DNA from: Lyophyllum atratum
Lineage: Eukaryota > Basidiomycota > Agaricomycetes > Agaricales > Lyophyllaceae
NCBI GenBank assembly: GCA_014905825.1
Contig: JACGCN010000030.1
Span: 310,001 to 374,000, forward strand
DNA length: 64,000 nt
Direction of reading: 5' to 3'
Part shown: piece by piece, positions 53,408 through 63,385 of the stretch
Position numbering within the stretch: position 1 is the stretch's first letter
Layout of the letters: each line of letters opens with the position of its first letter
Made by a program: the position numbers and the translations under genes
Notes under the pieces: model-generated
Database searches by the model: none
What the model was told of the DNA's origin: nothing
Seen by the model: the letters and a program-made list of their open reading frames with translations, nothing else

Positions 53408-53914
53408 GGAATTTGGAAACGTTGGGCCCGAAGGCTTCCAACGGAGCGACGAGGTGGGGGGTAGTGAAGGCAGTGGGAAGAACATACGAGTCGGTTTCAT
53501 CATCGCGATACTCGACGACAGTCTCGGATTGCGAGGTGATGGCAGCAGCGGCAGCGAGGCGAGGAGCAGCTGGGGCGCCGGAGCGAGGCTTTGCAGCGAG
53601 GGCGGCAGTCTCCGTGAGCGTCACATAAGTGGCGGCATCGGGCCAGGTGTTCGCAGTGGTCATGGGACAGTTGGGGGAGCGGTGGTCCGTGTAGAAGAGG
53701 CGGCAGCGAGTGCAGCCGTCGTGAGCGTTGAGCAGAGCCTTCTCGGCATCTGTGAGCTTGGGGAGGTTGCGACGTGGACCGTTCCCGCCGTCAGAGGAGG
53801 AGGTCTTCGCCGTCCTGGGTGGGTCGGACAGACGACTGAGGAGGTCGCGTTTCTCGGTCCTCTTCGAGGAACGAGCAGCGGCGGCGGCCTCGATGAGACG
53901 AACAGTGCGCGCGT
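53408..53914 (-). pseudogene. Palindrome spacer: retroelement gag C-terminal fragment
   Basis: Open throughout on the minus strand. It begins DARTVRLIEAAAAARSSKRT and contains a zinc-knuckle-like CTRCRLFYTDHRSPNCP and a C-terminal region with YRDDETDSYVLP. Its first residues match the gag remnant at 31,658 (EDARSV). The open frame runs on into both arms (the whole frame is 53,367-54,074) because the arms are open there too, so it looks like a 235-residue protein, but the flanking residues come from arm sequence. It is the only non-mirrored DNA at the centre. Confidence 0.75.
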
Positions 53915-54154
53915 CTAGTGTTGCACCGGCTCCGGCACGAGCCGACGGCAGCTGACTTTTAAACTGCGGCTTGATCACGGCTTCTACCGCCTCGGCCCGT
54001 CGTGTTTTCGGCCCAGGATCGAGCCACGTGGGCTGCCCTGAGCAGCCCCGAGCTGGTGCAATCCACCATGCCACCTCGGCGCCGGCCCCCTCTGCTGCTA
54101 CATCCTTGCTCTCCTCGCGCGCAGAGCATCATTTGATCGTCGTCCTCAGCACGG

Positions 54155-55445
54155 CGGAGCTGTATGGCAGGTGACTCTTGTCCCTTCCTTTTCCTGTCCA
54201 TTACCCCCCACCTTCAGTCGTTTACTCCCGCACGGCATACATACTCACCCGCCTCTCATTTCCGTCTTTATTATAGTTGCAAACAGCGTGGCTGTTCTGC
54301 GTTTTGTCCGAACAGGAGCCTCATCACAGGCCAGGGGACTCGGTGCGTTTTCTTCTTCCTCTTCACTTGCCCTCTTCCCGGCCTCACATGTGTACTAGTA
54401 CCGTGTTCCCCCAGCTTCGTTCTCGCAGACAACGAGAAACTGCACCAGAAGATCACAGCGATGAGCGAACGCATCTGGCAGCTCGAGAACACGCTCGCGA
54501 TCCTGCAGTCGACCCAGACGCGCGACACGCACCCGCTCCTCCACCGCGAGCTCCTCAAGATCAAGAGCAGCATCAAGGTGACACTCCGCCGTTGAGAGCG
54601 AGGAGGGCTTGCCCCCAATGGAGGAGGACGTGGAGGAGAGCCAGACGATCGATGCGTTTGGGACGCTGGCGATACGGGATGATGAGGTGGCGACGTTTTA
54701 TGGGCGTTCTGCGGCCTCAGAGGTGTGTTGTTCCCTTCCCTCGTCCCTCGCGTTTTTGCTAATGATAGCTGAATGGGCATGTAGAGTCTCCTCTTGATAT
54801 GTGTCTACCCTTGCCCCTGCTCCCCTCGCACACCTACCTAACACCCGCGTTCCACACACCCAGGGCGAAGCCTCATCATCAAGCCCGCAATCACGACCTC
54901 GACCACCTTGTGCGGACTTACCTCCAGCCATGGAACGAAGCCCACCGCCTGTGCGAGCTGTACATGGAGCAAGCCCTGTGGTCGGTGCCGTCATGCGCCG
55001 TCAGGTCGCCGAAGAAGTGCTCCCCCTGTTGTACGAAGCCCCCCCCCGGCCCCCTCCCTTTCCCTCGCCTGCTCTACCCCCCTCCGCCTCTTCCACACCC
55101 TCGTTACCCCCGCTGAACCAGGACCCAAACCCACCCACCCAAACCCCACACAACCTCGCCCTCCTCTTCATCCTCTTCACCTTCGGAGCCCTCATCGACA
55201 CCTTCCGCGCCGCGCCCCCCAACAACTCGAAGGCGACGGCGGGGGCGTATTATGAGCTGACGAAGGCGGCGCTGGGACTGGCGCCGGTGATGGAGAGGCC
55301 GCTGGCGGTGGCGACTTTGCATCAGCCCATGACACGTTCCAGCATCACCAGAGACGGGCGCCGACGAGTCCGGGGCCTGCGATTGCAGCGCCGAGGGAGA
55401 TGGAGGATGATAGAGACCGGCGAGTGGGGGTGGGATGGAGGTTGA
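54155..55445 (+). pseudogene. Zn2Cys6 fungal transcription factor pseudogene (right arm)
   Basis: Same gene as 51,877-53,167, opposite strand. Zinc-cluster half CKQRGCSAFCPN, intron (starting near 54,342 and ending CCCCAG before TTCGTTCTCG), coiled coil, then FYGRSAASE and LYMEQALW. The expected W-F-F-G run is broken by a 4-nt deletion at about 54,980, after which the family sequence continues in another frame as VMRRQVAEEVLPLLYE. The remaining fungal_trans-type segment ends near ALGLAPVMERPLAVATLHQ. Intact members bind CGG-type DNA sites and control metabolism genes; this copy cannot. Confidence 0.75.
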
Positions 55446-55834
55446 GGTTGAGGGGGAGGGGGATGTCGAGCTGGACCTTTTGGAGGCAGCGGATGCTGCG
55501 GCGGCGAATGGTAGTTCGTCGGCGGGTGGAGGGAAGCTGAAGTTGAGGGGTTGTCGGGTCGCGTTTCGTTTGTCGGGTCATTTCCTGTTTGGATGGAGTA
55601 TTGTTTTCGTGCGCGTTTCGGTCGTTCTTTTCTGCGATATCTTATCTCCGGACACACATATCATTCTAACATATCACTACTGACACCATACATATATACC
55701 CCACACTCCAAGTTGTGTACACAGATGGGCAACAGATTTGGGATCTAGTAGATTGAGGTGAATAGGAAATAGGACTGACATATCTGCCTCTGGAGAAACA
55801 TTAGCTCATAGCACGTAGGGACATACGCAAGGGC

Positions 55835-55896
55835 CTGACTAGGATTTTGGCCCCCCAGATGGACAGGTTGTCCATTTATTCCCACGGACAGAGCGC
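55835..55896 (-). promoter_or_regulatory. Dispersed ~60-bp motif, copy 1 (right arm)
   Basis: Mirror of 51,426-51,487. An ATG follows 14 bp downstream on the plus strand. Confidence 0.65.
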
Positions 55897-55949
55897 AGAT
55901 CCTGCCAACATGAACTATGTACGCCACCAGCCTGCCAAATTTTCGTGCA

Positions 55950-56370
55950 AACATCTACCTCCTGCAGGCGGCCAAGGAGGCCCTTCCTGAGCAAGTCACC
56001 TCCTCTATGACCCCGGTGCTAACACACCCATCCACCGCCCGGCTTTGATCGTCCGGACTCAGGCCAGAACCGCTTGTCGCGCCCAAGCGCGACCTCCGCC
56101 ACAGCGAAGAGTGTGAGGGTGTACCGCCTACTGTATACATCTCATCTGGCTTTCAGCTATAGGCTGGTCGTGTGGTGTCGCGTTCTTCAGGTAAGTTATT
56201 CTCGATTGGCTTGCTGCACATCTTGATTATCATGTACGGGACAGCAGCAGCGACAACAACACTACAGCATGCAGGCGGCCCAGGAGGCCCTTCCTGAAAC
56301 TGCTGTGCCCTCACAAGTCAACCCCCTCTATGACACCTGCGCTAATACCTCCATCCGCCGCCCGGCTTTG
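55950..56370 (+). repeat. Duplicated ~100-bp coding-like module (right arm)
   Basis: Mirror of the left-arm module pair: GCGGCCAAGGAGGCCCTTCC near 55,966 and GCGGCCCAGGAGGCCCTTCC near 56,275, each followed by related sequence ending in a CGGCTTTGATCGTC block. Confidence 0.55.
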
Positions 56371-56377
56371 ATCGTCG

Positions 56378-57290
56378 TTGGACTTGATTATGCGCCTGGC
56401 ATACGCCTCGACCTCGTCATCGTCTCCCTCTACACCCACACGGCAATCACCAAAGGCCAGTCTAATCCCCATCCCTAGCGCTCCGACCACGCCCATCCGC
56501 ACACGATCGATCCCTCGCACTCCCACCACGCCCACCATGCACACCCAACTCTCCCGCTCACTCCCGACCTCGCCACACCGTACAGAGTGGATCTCGCTGC
56601 CAAAAACCGCGCACCCCACCCCTGCTCTCAGTTTCCACATCGACATCGACGATCACCCCCAAAATCTTCCTCGCCCAAACACCTCTCTCCCAAGACCCAT
56701 TCCCTGACCAGCCCGTCACGTCTCCCGGTTCTCGTCCGTGCCTGGACGCGCTCTACTTCCGCCCGCCCGAGCCCCATCGCGAAACAGCGCCCTCGCAAGC
56801 ATTCTCCTCGCCCCCTTGCAACCGTGCCTCATCTTCTTCTTCCAATTCGTCAGACTCCTCCGCCTCTTCTGCCACCCCCCTCCTCCCTCGCCGTACTCTT
56901 CTCCCGTGGCGGGTCTGCAACAGGCTCCGCGAAGAGCGTGACGTTCGTGGACGAGCCGACTGTACACTATCCCTACATGGCGGAGTACCAGGAACACGAC
57001 TACATGTACGACGAGGCACAGTATGGCAGTGGGGACGAGGACGACGGGGGCGGGGATGACAGATCTAGCGTCGGCTCTGACGCCGGGATGAGCAAAAACG
57101 CGCTGGCCTGGGAGATGGGTATGGACGTCGAGAGTTTGATCTGAGCGTCGACTATGACGAGGGTGTGAACTTGGACGCGGAGCTGCAGCTTGATATTGGG
57201 CAGATGTATGTCGCGCTGGAGCGGATCCGCGTTGAGGGGATTGAGGATGTGGAGGAGCAAGAGGACAATGATGTTTGTGGCGAGGAATGA
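56378..57290 (+). pseudogene. Uncharacterised gene segment, probably frameshifted (right arm)
   Basis: Mirror of 50,032-50,944. The frame with AKSVTFVDEPTVHY is followed by an acidic region; then, in another frame, YGRREFDLSVDYDEG continues to a stop near 57,290. A substitution at about 56,709 creates TGA where the left arm has CGA in one frame. The reading frame used in life, if any, is unclear. Confidence 0.35.
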
Positions 57291-57598
57291 AGTGTTGAGG
57301 AGGAGCGGGGACGGGATGTCAAAATCAGCAAGAAACCGTCGATGTTCTAGGCTGTCGTCCCCATCCCTAAACTCTCCCTCGATGCTCATCCCCTGTCCAC
57401 CGAATAGGGCAATGTTGCAATTGCCACACCACCGTGACGCCACTCTGGAGGAAGGAAGACAAGGGGAAGGTCGCAATGTGTAAGTTGTTTTTCTTATTCT
57501 TCGAATTCATCCATTCCTCCTTCAATGCCCTTGCTTACGCGTGAACGATTAGGTGTGGGCTCTACTATAAACTACATGGCTCGGCCAGGCTAATTTCC

Positions 57599-57961
57599 AT
57601 GAAGTCGGACATTATTCGCAAGCGGTCGAGGCACGATGCTTGTACCGGCGGTAGCAACTTCTCCAACACCCCCTCTGCCAGCCCCAGCATCAGCCGCCGC
57701 ACCTCTCCCGCCTGCGAGGCCTCCCCTATTTTTCCTCCCGACTCCTGCACCAGGCAGATGAGCTACGACTACAGCGAGGAGCTCGACTGCCTCCTCACGC
57801 AGTGTGAGCTTCTCGGCGTGCTCGAGCAGGACCTGAGCCAGCAGCAGATGTTCCACACATTCCGGTCCCCCGGTCTTTACCACCCCAACTACCTCACAAA
57901 GGTGTACACCATGTCCTCTGACCCACTCCCCTTCCCATCCACGGACAGTGCCGTCGCATGA
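57599..57961 (+). CDS. Uncharacterised 120-residue protein (right arm)
   Basis: Predicted protein identical to that of the mirrored frame at 49,361-49,723. Basic N-terminus, Ser/Pro-rich middle, then a helical DYSEELDCLLTQCELLGVLE segment. No recognised family. Identity between arms says only that the duplication is recent, not that the protein is used. Confidence 0.4.
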   Translation: MKSDIIRKRSRHDACTGGSNFSNTPSASPSISRRTSPACEASPIFPPDSCTRQMSYDYSEELDCLLTQCELLGVLEQDLSQQQMFHTFRSPGLYHPNYLTKVYTMSSDPLPFPSTDSAVA

Positions 57962-58268
57962 TCATGGACTCTGCGTCCGAGCTGCCTCCTTTGCCACGTC
58001 GTATTTGTCCTACAACGACGGCTACTCGACAAGTATATCTACCGGTTTTACTTGTGCATACATACCCTCTAGCTAATCATCATTGACAACGTCCTTGGTA
58101 CCTTTGTCTATCATATCATTCCCAGTTTATCAGTGACACCATATATACACGCCGTGCGTCCGCCATCAGACTTATGGATTTATAAAGTTCTCGTAGTCTT
58201 GATACCGAATTGTTCAATACAGAGACTGAGCGGCAGACAGAGATTGAGCGACAGACCTAGGGAAAGAC

Positions 58269-58331
58269 CCTGACCGGGATTTTGCCCTCCAAGACGGACA
58301 GCTTGTCCATATATTCCCACGGACAGAGGGC
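58269..58331 (-). promoter_or_regulatory. Dispersed ~60-bp motif, copy 2 (right arm), next to dioxygenase start
   Basis: Mirror of 48,991-49,053. Its end lies 10 bp before the ATG at 58,342, so it could be a core promoter or 5' leader element. Confidence 0.65.
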
Positions 58332-58341
58332 GAATCCTTCC

Positions 58342-61300
58342 ATGTCTGGTCTCACCTCCGAGGAAACTGCGGCTCTCTTGTCGTACCTGCATCATGATCG
58401 CGCTCTGCCGCCTGGATTACGCACCATTGCTCAGAAGCTGGAAGATACTTTGATTGTTCCAAGACCGGTAAGTTTTCACACAATAATACCAAGTTCTGCT
58501 GCGCATCAACTCGTTGGTTTCCTGCAGAGAGTTCCGAAGACAGCTCATGAACGCCATTTGCCCTCCCCAGTTTCATTGGGCTTCCGAACACCCAACACCG
58601 CAGTGCCAGTCACTCCAACACGAAGACCCTCAACCTTTCTGGCGACACCAACCACGCGTCCCGACTTCACACCGCTGACCTTCTCCGGACTCGTCTCGTC
58701 GCCGTTTCGTCTTTCACCGCCTGTGTCAACCCCAATTTCAGTGCATGACCGGAGATTGTCACGGTCTGTATATCTGGATAAATCTGTAAGTACTACTCAT
58801 CGCAAGTTTACATATTACCTAGTCCCTCACTCCCACTGTTAGCCCCCATCTACTCCCTTCCGGCCACGGCGCCCCCGTGTGCGACAGGGCAGATCACGCA
58901 GTCCGACCCCTCTGTTGACCTCCTTCCTCAACTATTCACAACGGTGGCCCCGCCGATCATCTAACTCTCGAAGCTTGAGCCCGAGAATGCGAAATCAAGA
59001 CCATAGGCGTGGGCGAAGTCGCGGGAGGAGAGTGTCGCCCACTTGGACACCACCCTTATCACGTACTGGCACATCCAATTTCCCCTCCCGCTCTTGCGTT
59101 TCTCCCAGCACATCTGTCTTCCCCTTTTCTTCGGACTCTTTGGACCCCTCCGACATTTTTTCGGATGCCTTCGATGTTTTATCAGATCCTATCGACCCTT
59201 CTTCTGACGATCTTTTTGACGCCTCTTCCGACCGATTTTGCGACCCGGATTTTGATTCCAACCAGCATCATGACCACTACGATTCAGACATTTTAATGGG
59301 GAACGAGGAGCATGGAGATCAACGTCACCTTGTGGGAAACAGGGGTGGATATCAAGAAGTTCCTGGGCTCGATGACGAAGGAGGACAATACCGAGGAATG
59401 GGATCAGACGAAGAAGGTGGGAATGGCGAAGGGAGCAGTGGCAGAGCTACAGGTCGAAGTGCGGGTCGAAGTCAAAGTTGGGGTAGCAGTCGCACTCACA
59501 ATCCGGGCAGAAGTCGAAGTGCGGGTCGAGGTGCGGGTCGAAGTCGAAGTCGCGGTAGAGGAAGTCGAAGTCGCGGTAGAGGTCGAAGTCGAAGTCCTGG
59601 TAGCGGTCGAGGTCGCGGAAGAGGTCGAGGTCATGGTGGTGGAAGCGGGGGAGGTGGTGGTCGTGGGCCTCGAAGACGGCGGCGGAGACGAAGTGGCAGC
59701 AGCTGTAACCGTGGTGGGATGGTACCTCCCAACTGGATCCATGCGCCTCGTTACGGAGTCTCCAACGTGGACGGAATGGACAACGAACTTGATTCCCAGC
59801 AAGTCGAGCAGGACTTCCAGGCTTCTCAGGATGGTGATCCATCCGAGACCTCCATCCACGGCAGCGGCGAAGTGGACATGCCAGCTTCTGGCTCGCAACG
59901 TCTCCAACCTGAACCCGAGAATCCGGCCTTACCTGATATCGCGCAGCATCTTATGACCACGTTGTCGACATCTGCCGAAGAGATCCTCTTAACTGAGGGC
60001 TCCAACAACGATGTCCAAGCTGCTTTGAACGCTCTGCAGGGCAAAACCCCTGCCTCCGACATCAATAGCATTATGGCTCTGGATTCCCTCCAATTCCTTG
60101 CGGATAGATGCGCTCAAGCTGAGCAAACCGCCGCATCTGCCGACTTCATCTATATGCTCAGTTGTATAGCTTTAAGATGCAAGGTCATCAGGTGAGTATT
60201 TACCTTTATATTCATGGACGCAGACTAATCCTCCCCTCTCACGTAGTGTCTCTTGCTCTACCGGTGAGAAAAAGACCACCATTCTCAGAAAGATCAAATC
60301 TACGAAGAGCTGTAAGACGCTCGAACGATATGTTGATGACGGGGCGAAGTATACACTGTTTGCCAGTGCTGGTATGCCATTTCATTTTAACAGTGCGTCC
60401 TGTTCTGAAACATTTTACATCCAGGAACCATCTACCTCCTTGCCATCCTTGCTGTTGCCCAGCTTCGAGGGAAGATTCGAAAGATTACCCATGACGTGGC
60501 GATACGTCTTCAGCATCTGATACGGTGTCCAGACCCCAGTTCGTCTTTTCTCTCCATCTTTGGAACATTTACTTAGTCCGTGTCTTCCAGATATTCCGAT
60601 TGGAAGAAGCGTAATAAAACATGTCATACCTGCGATAGTCCTCCTACAGAGAGCCAACTGCGTCACCTTTTCAACCCTGTTCAGCACCACTCTCCTGGCA
60701 TCTCAAGGCATTTCCTCCGAGGTCGAAGCCTCCGACATTGTACGTTCTGACGAGTTTTTTGACTCGATAATCTTCAAGTGAGAATTCCATCGGATTTATT
60801 TGACTTCAGTTGACATCCTTTGCCAAATAGCGCTATCATCAAGCCGCGTTCTATTCAAACCTGGAGTGAGGCCTACAGAAATGTAAACTCCCCTGCTCAA
60901 CCGTATCCGTTTTACGTGATGCAGCACTCCTTATATAATACGCCTTTTTCTGGTCCGTCCACCGCCGTCATTCCCCCACCGCCTGCCATCCTTCCAGCCC
61001 CTCCTGGCGTCAGCGACGACTTTGAACTTGCCATGCAGGCTCTTGAAACGCCCACATTTACTAATGATCCTTCTAAACTCCATGTTGTAGAAACGTGTTT
61101 CGATCCGGAACTTCCGACAAACTCCAAGATCAAGTTCTCTCCTAAAAATAAGAAGAAACGCTACCGCTATACGCAAAAGCAGAGGAGATATGTCCGGGAA
61201 GCTGTGACCTGCGAGTCCCTCGAAGACTTCCAGGAGAAGGCGCGTTTTTTCCCCTATTTATTTCTACAGGCTCTTTCAACTCCACTGTTATAGATTTTCA

Positions 61301-62369
61301 ATCAGCTATCCTTGGGGAGGAAGACTGACGGAAAGGCGTACGTCAAGCTTAGCCATGACAATCTGGAAGGGTATGTGTTTTCTCAGTATGGCAAGTCTTA
61401 TAAATTTATGTTCTTTGCAGGCGCCGTTTGAGGGTCAATGATAAGCATGGAAACCCCATGGTTATTGTCGTCCCTGATATGCCAGAGCATATCAGAGATC
61501 CTCTATTGGACAAGTTAAGCATGATACAGCCAGGCGTCCTCGCGTATACAGACTCAGAGATGCTAGGGGAGAGTGGTAAATTCTGTCACACACATTTCGC
61601 ATGGTGGAATCGGTATCACGTCAGCGTAAGTCATGTTCAAATCTGTATATTTTCTTTCTTTGTTGAAGTTTTACCTCGTAGGGTAAGGGGGCGCCTTCCG
61701 ACATTGATCCTGCGGCACTCAAGCGAGAGGGGAAGAAGCGCTTTAACACTGCACAGTGTACGCCTCGCACCTCTGTGGAGCTTCAGAAGAACATTCAAGC
61801 ATATGAGCAACTCCAAATTGCTTTGGCGAGCCTGTTTGAGTGGCAAAGAAGTGTGGTATGTCTAATTCGTTCATTCATTTATTTGTTCTCCTACCCTAAA
61901 ATGGACCCAGCTAGAAGAACTACTCCCTGTGGAGTATCAGGTCCTATCTCAATATGTTGACGTGCTTCCTGGCGATGGACTCTCTCCAGCCTATCCTTTC
62001 GGGGGCTTTGTTCTCAACATCAATGTCACCACCCTTATCCACCGGGATTATCAGGATCTCAAACTCTGTATGGTCATTGTAGCAACGGACAAGGACTGCG
62101 AGGGAGGGGACCTCTGTCTTGAGGAACCTGGACTGGCTCTTGAGCTGAAGAATGGTGACGTCATCATTTTCGCTTCCTCCAAATTGAGCCACTTCAATAC
62201 ACATTTCAGAGGACATCGTATGTCCCTGGTTTTCCACTCCGACATCTCAGCAACATCATGGGTGCAGCAGCGTAATCACTGGAACCATTCACTCTTTATG
62301 AATGTTTTTGATGACGGTGATCACAGAACTGGACAGGTGGAGCACCTTGATACTGAAGTAGATACGTAA
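58342..62369 (+). CDS. Fe(II)/2-oxoglutarate dioxygenase with RS/RG-rich region, TET/JBP-like candidate (right arm)
   Basis: I chose the ATG at 58,342 because the in-frame ATG at 58,282 lies inside the dispersed motif. Exons read in frame: 58342-58467, 58528 to about 58,788, then about 58,850-60,190, and further short exons to a stop at 62,369; one intron after FQEK appears to use a GC donor. The protein has SP-rich and RS-rich regions, an acidic region, an RG/RS tract (about 59,500-59,700), a helical middle, and a C-terminal double-stranded beta-helix dioxygenase with the HxD of IHRDYQD near 62,040, the GDVIIF turn, and H...R in NTHFRGHRMSL. I know related architectures only as agaricomycete-specific proteins associated with transposons. 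No stop or frameshift was found. Substrate (DNA, RNA or protein) is unknown. Confidence 0.75.
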
Positions 62370-62432
62370 TTGTCAATATCAACGTAGCCGTCGTCCAGTT
62401 AAATAACGCTTGCCAATGCTTGAGCACTTTGA

Positions 62433-62489
62433 GGAATTTTGCCCTCCCTGAATGGACAACTTGTCCACGTATTCCCACGGTCAGAAGGC
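62433..62489 (-). promoter_or_regulatory. Dispersed ~57-bp motif, copy 3 (right arm)
   Basis: Mirror of 44,833-44,889. A short frame starting MTALLLAQPSS follows it and stops after about 31 codons, perhaps a decayed start of a gene like the dioxygenase. Confidence 0.6.
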
Positions 62490-62789
62490 AAATGCTTACT
62501 AGGCATGACCGCTCTACTCTTGGCCCAACCGTCAAGCTTGCATGATGTCCACTCAGCTGACTCACTCAACAACCTCGGGATATCCACGGTGGACCGCTGA
62601 AATAGCGGGTCCTTTCCCGACATTCTAACGCTCATGTTTGCCTTAAAAGACAAGACCCAATTTTATCGGCGTCCTTCTATCTCCTGTTCTATTACAGTGA
62701 TCCTGATCATGTCGAAGGCCAGAAATACTTGCGCGCTCCCATTCGTGGCTCATCGTCTAGGTTCACCCGACTGACAGGTTCACCCGACT

Positions 62790-63322
62790 GACTAACCAAC
62801 AGGATTTCACTTGAGGAGCTCCTGACATTAGCGGGTGACATTCATTGACGATCTCAACGGTGAGTTTTTTCTGTCCAATTGAATTGTCAACGTGTTGTAG
62901 CAAGCTCATGACCTTTTGCCAGCAATACATTGACCATCTGACTCCTCTCGACCTCCACGATTACCTCACACCACGACGAGACCTCGGGTTATGGTAGTGA
63001 AGTCGAACGACGTTTTTCCTATAGGTTAGCTCTTGGAGGGGCAAAGGGTATAACCGACTGACCAACCAACAGGATTTCACTTGAGGAGCTCCTGACATTA
63101 GCGGGTGACATTCATTGACGATTTCAACAGTGAGTTTTTTCTGTCCAATTGAATTGTCAACGTGTTGTAACAAACTCATGACCTTTTTCCAGCAATACAT
63201 TGACCATCTGACTCCTCTCGACCTCCACGATTACCTCACACCACGACGAGACCTCGGGTTATGGTAGTGAAGTCGAACGACGTTTTTCCTATAGGTTAGC
63301 TCTTGGAGGGGCAAAGGGTATA
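62790..63322 (+). repeat. 270-bp tandem duplication, right arm only
   Basis: AACAGGATTTCACTTGAGG occurs at about 62,800 and 63,069. Both units run through GTGAAGTCGAACGACG to GGGCAAAGGGTATA. The units differ at a few positions (for example GATCTCAACGG versus GATTTCAACAG). The left arm has a single unit (about 44,274-44,530). Confidence 0.92.
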
Positions 63323-63326
63323 AAAA
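63319..63326 (+). promoter_or_regulatory. TATA box of hAT transposase (right arm)
   Basis: TATAAAAA, 60 bp before the ATG at 63,386. In the upstream tandem unit the same place reads TATAACC, so only the proximal unit keeps the box. Confidence 0.6.
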
Positions 63327-63385
63327 CCCCACCTTTTCCCCTGCATAACTCACTGAGTTCCCTCAGCTTCACTTTCAAGTATCTC

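Noticed and set aside
53367..54074. A 235-residue protein spanning the palindrome centre
   Set aside because: Its two ends come from mirrored arm sequence and share VAPAPARADGS-type inverted reading; only the middle (53,408-53,914) is gag, so the whole frame is a junction product.
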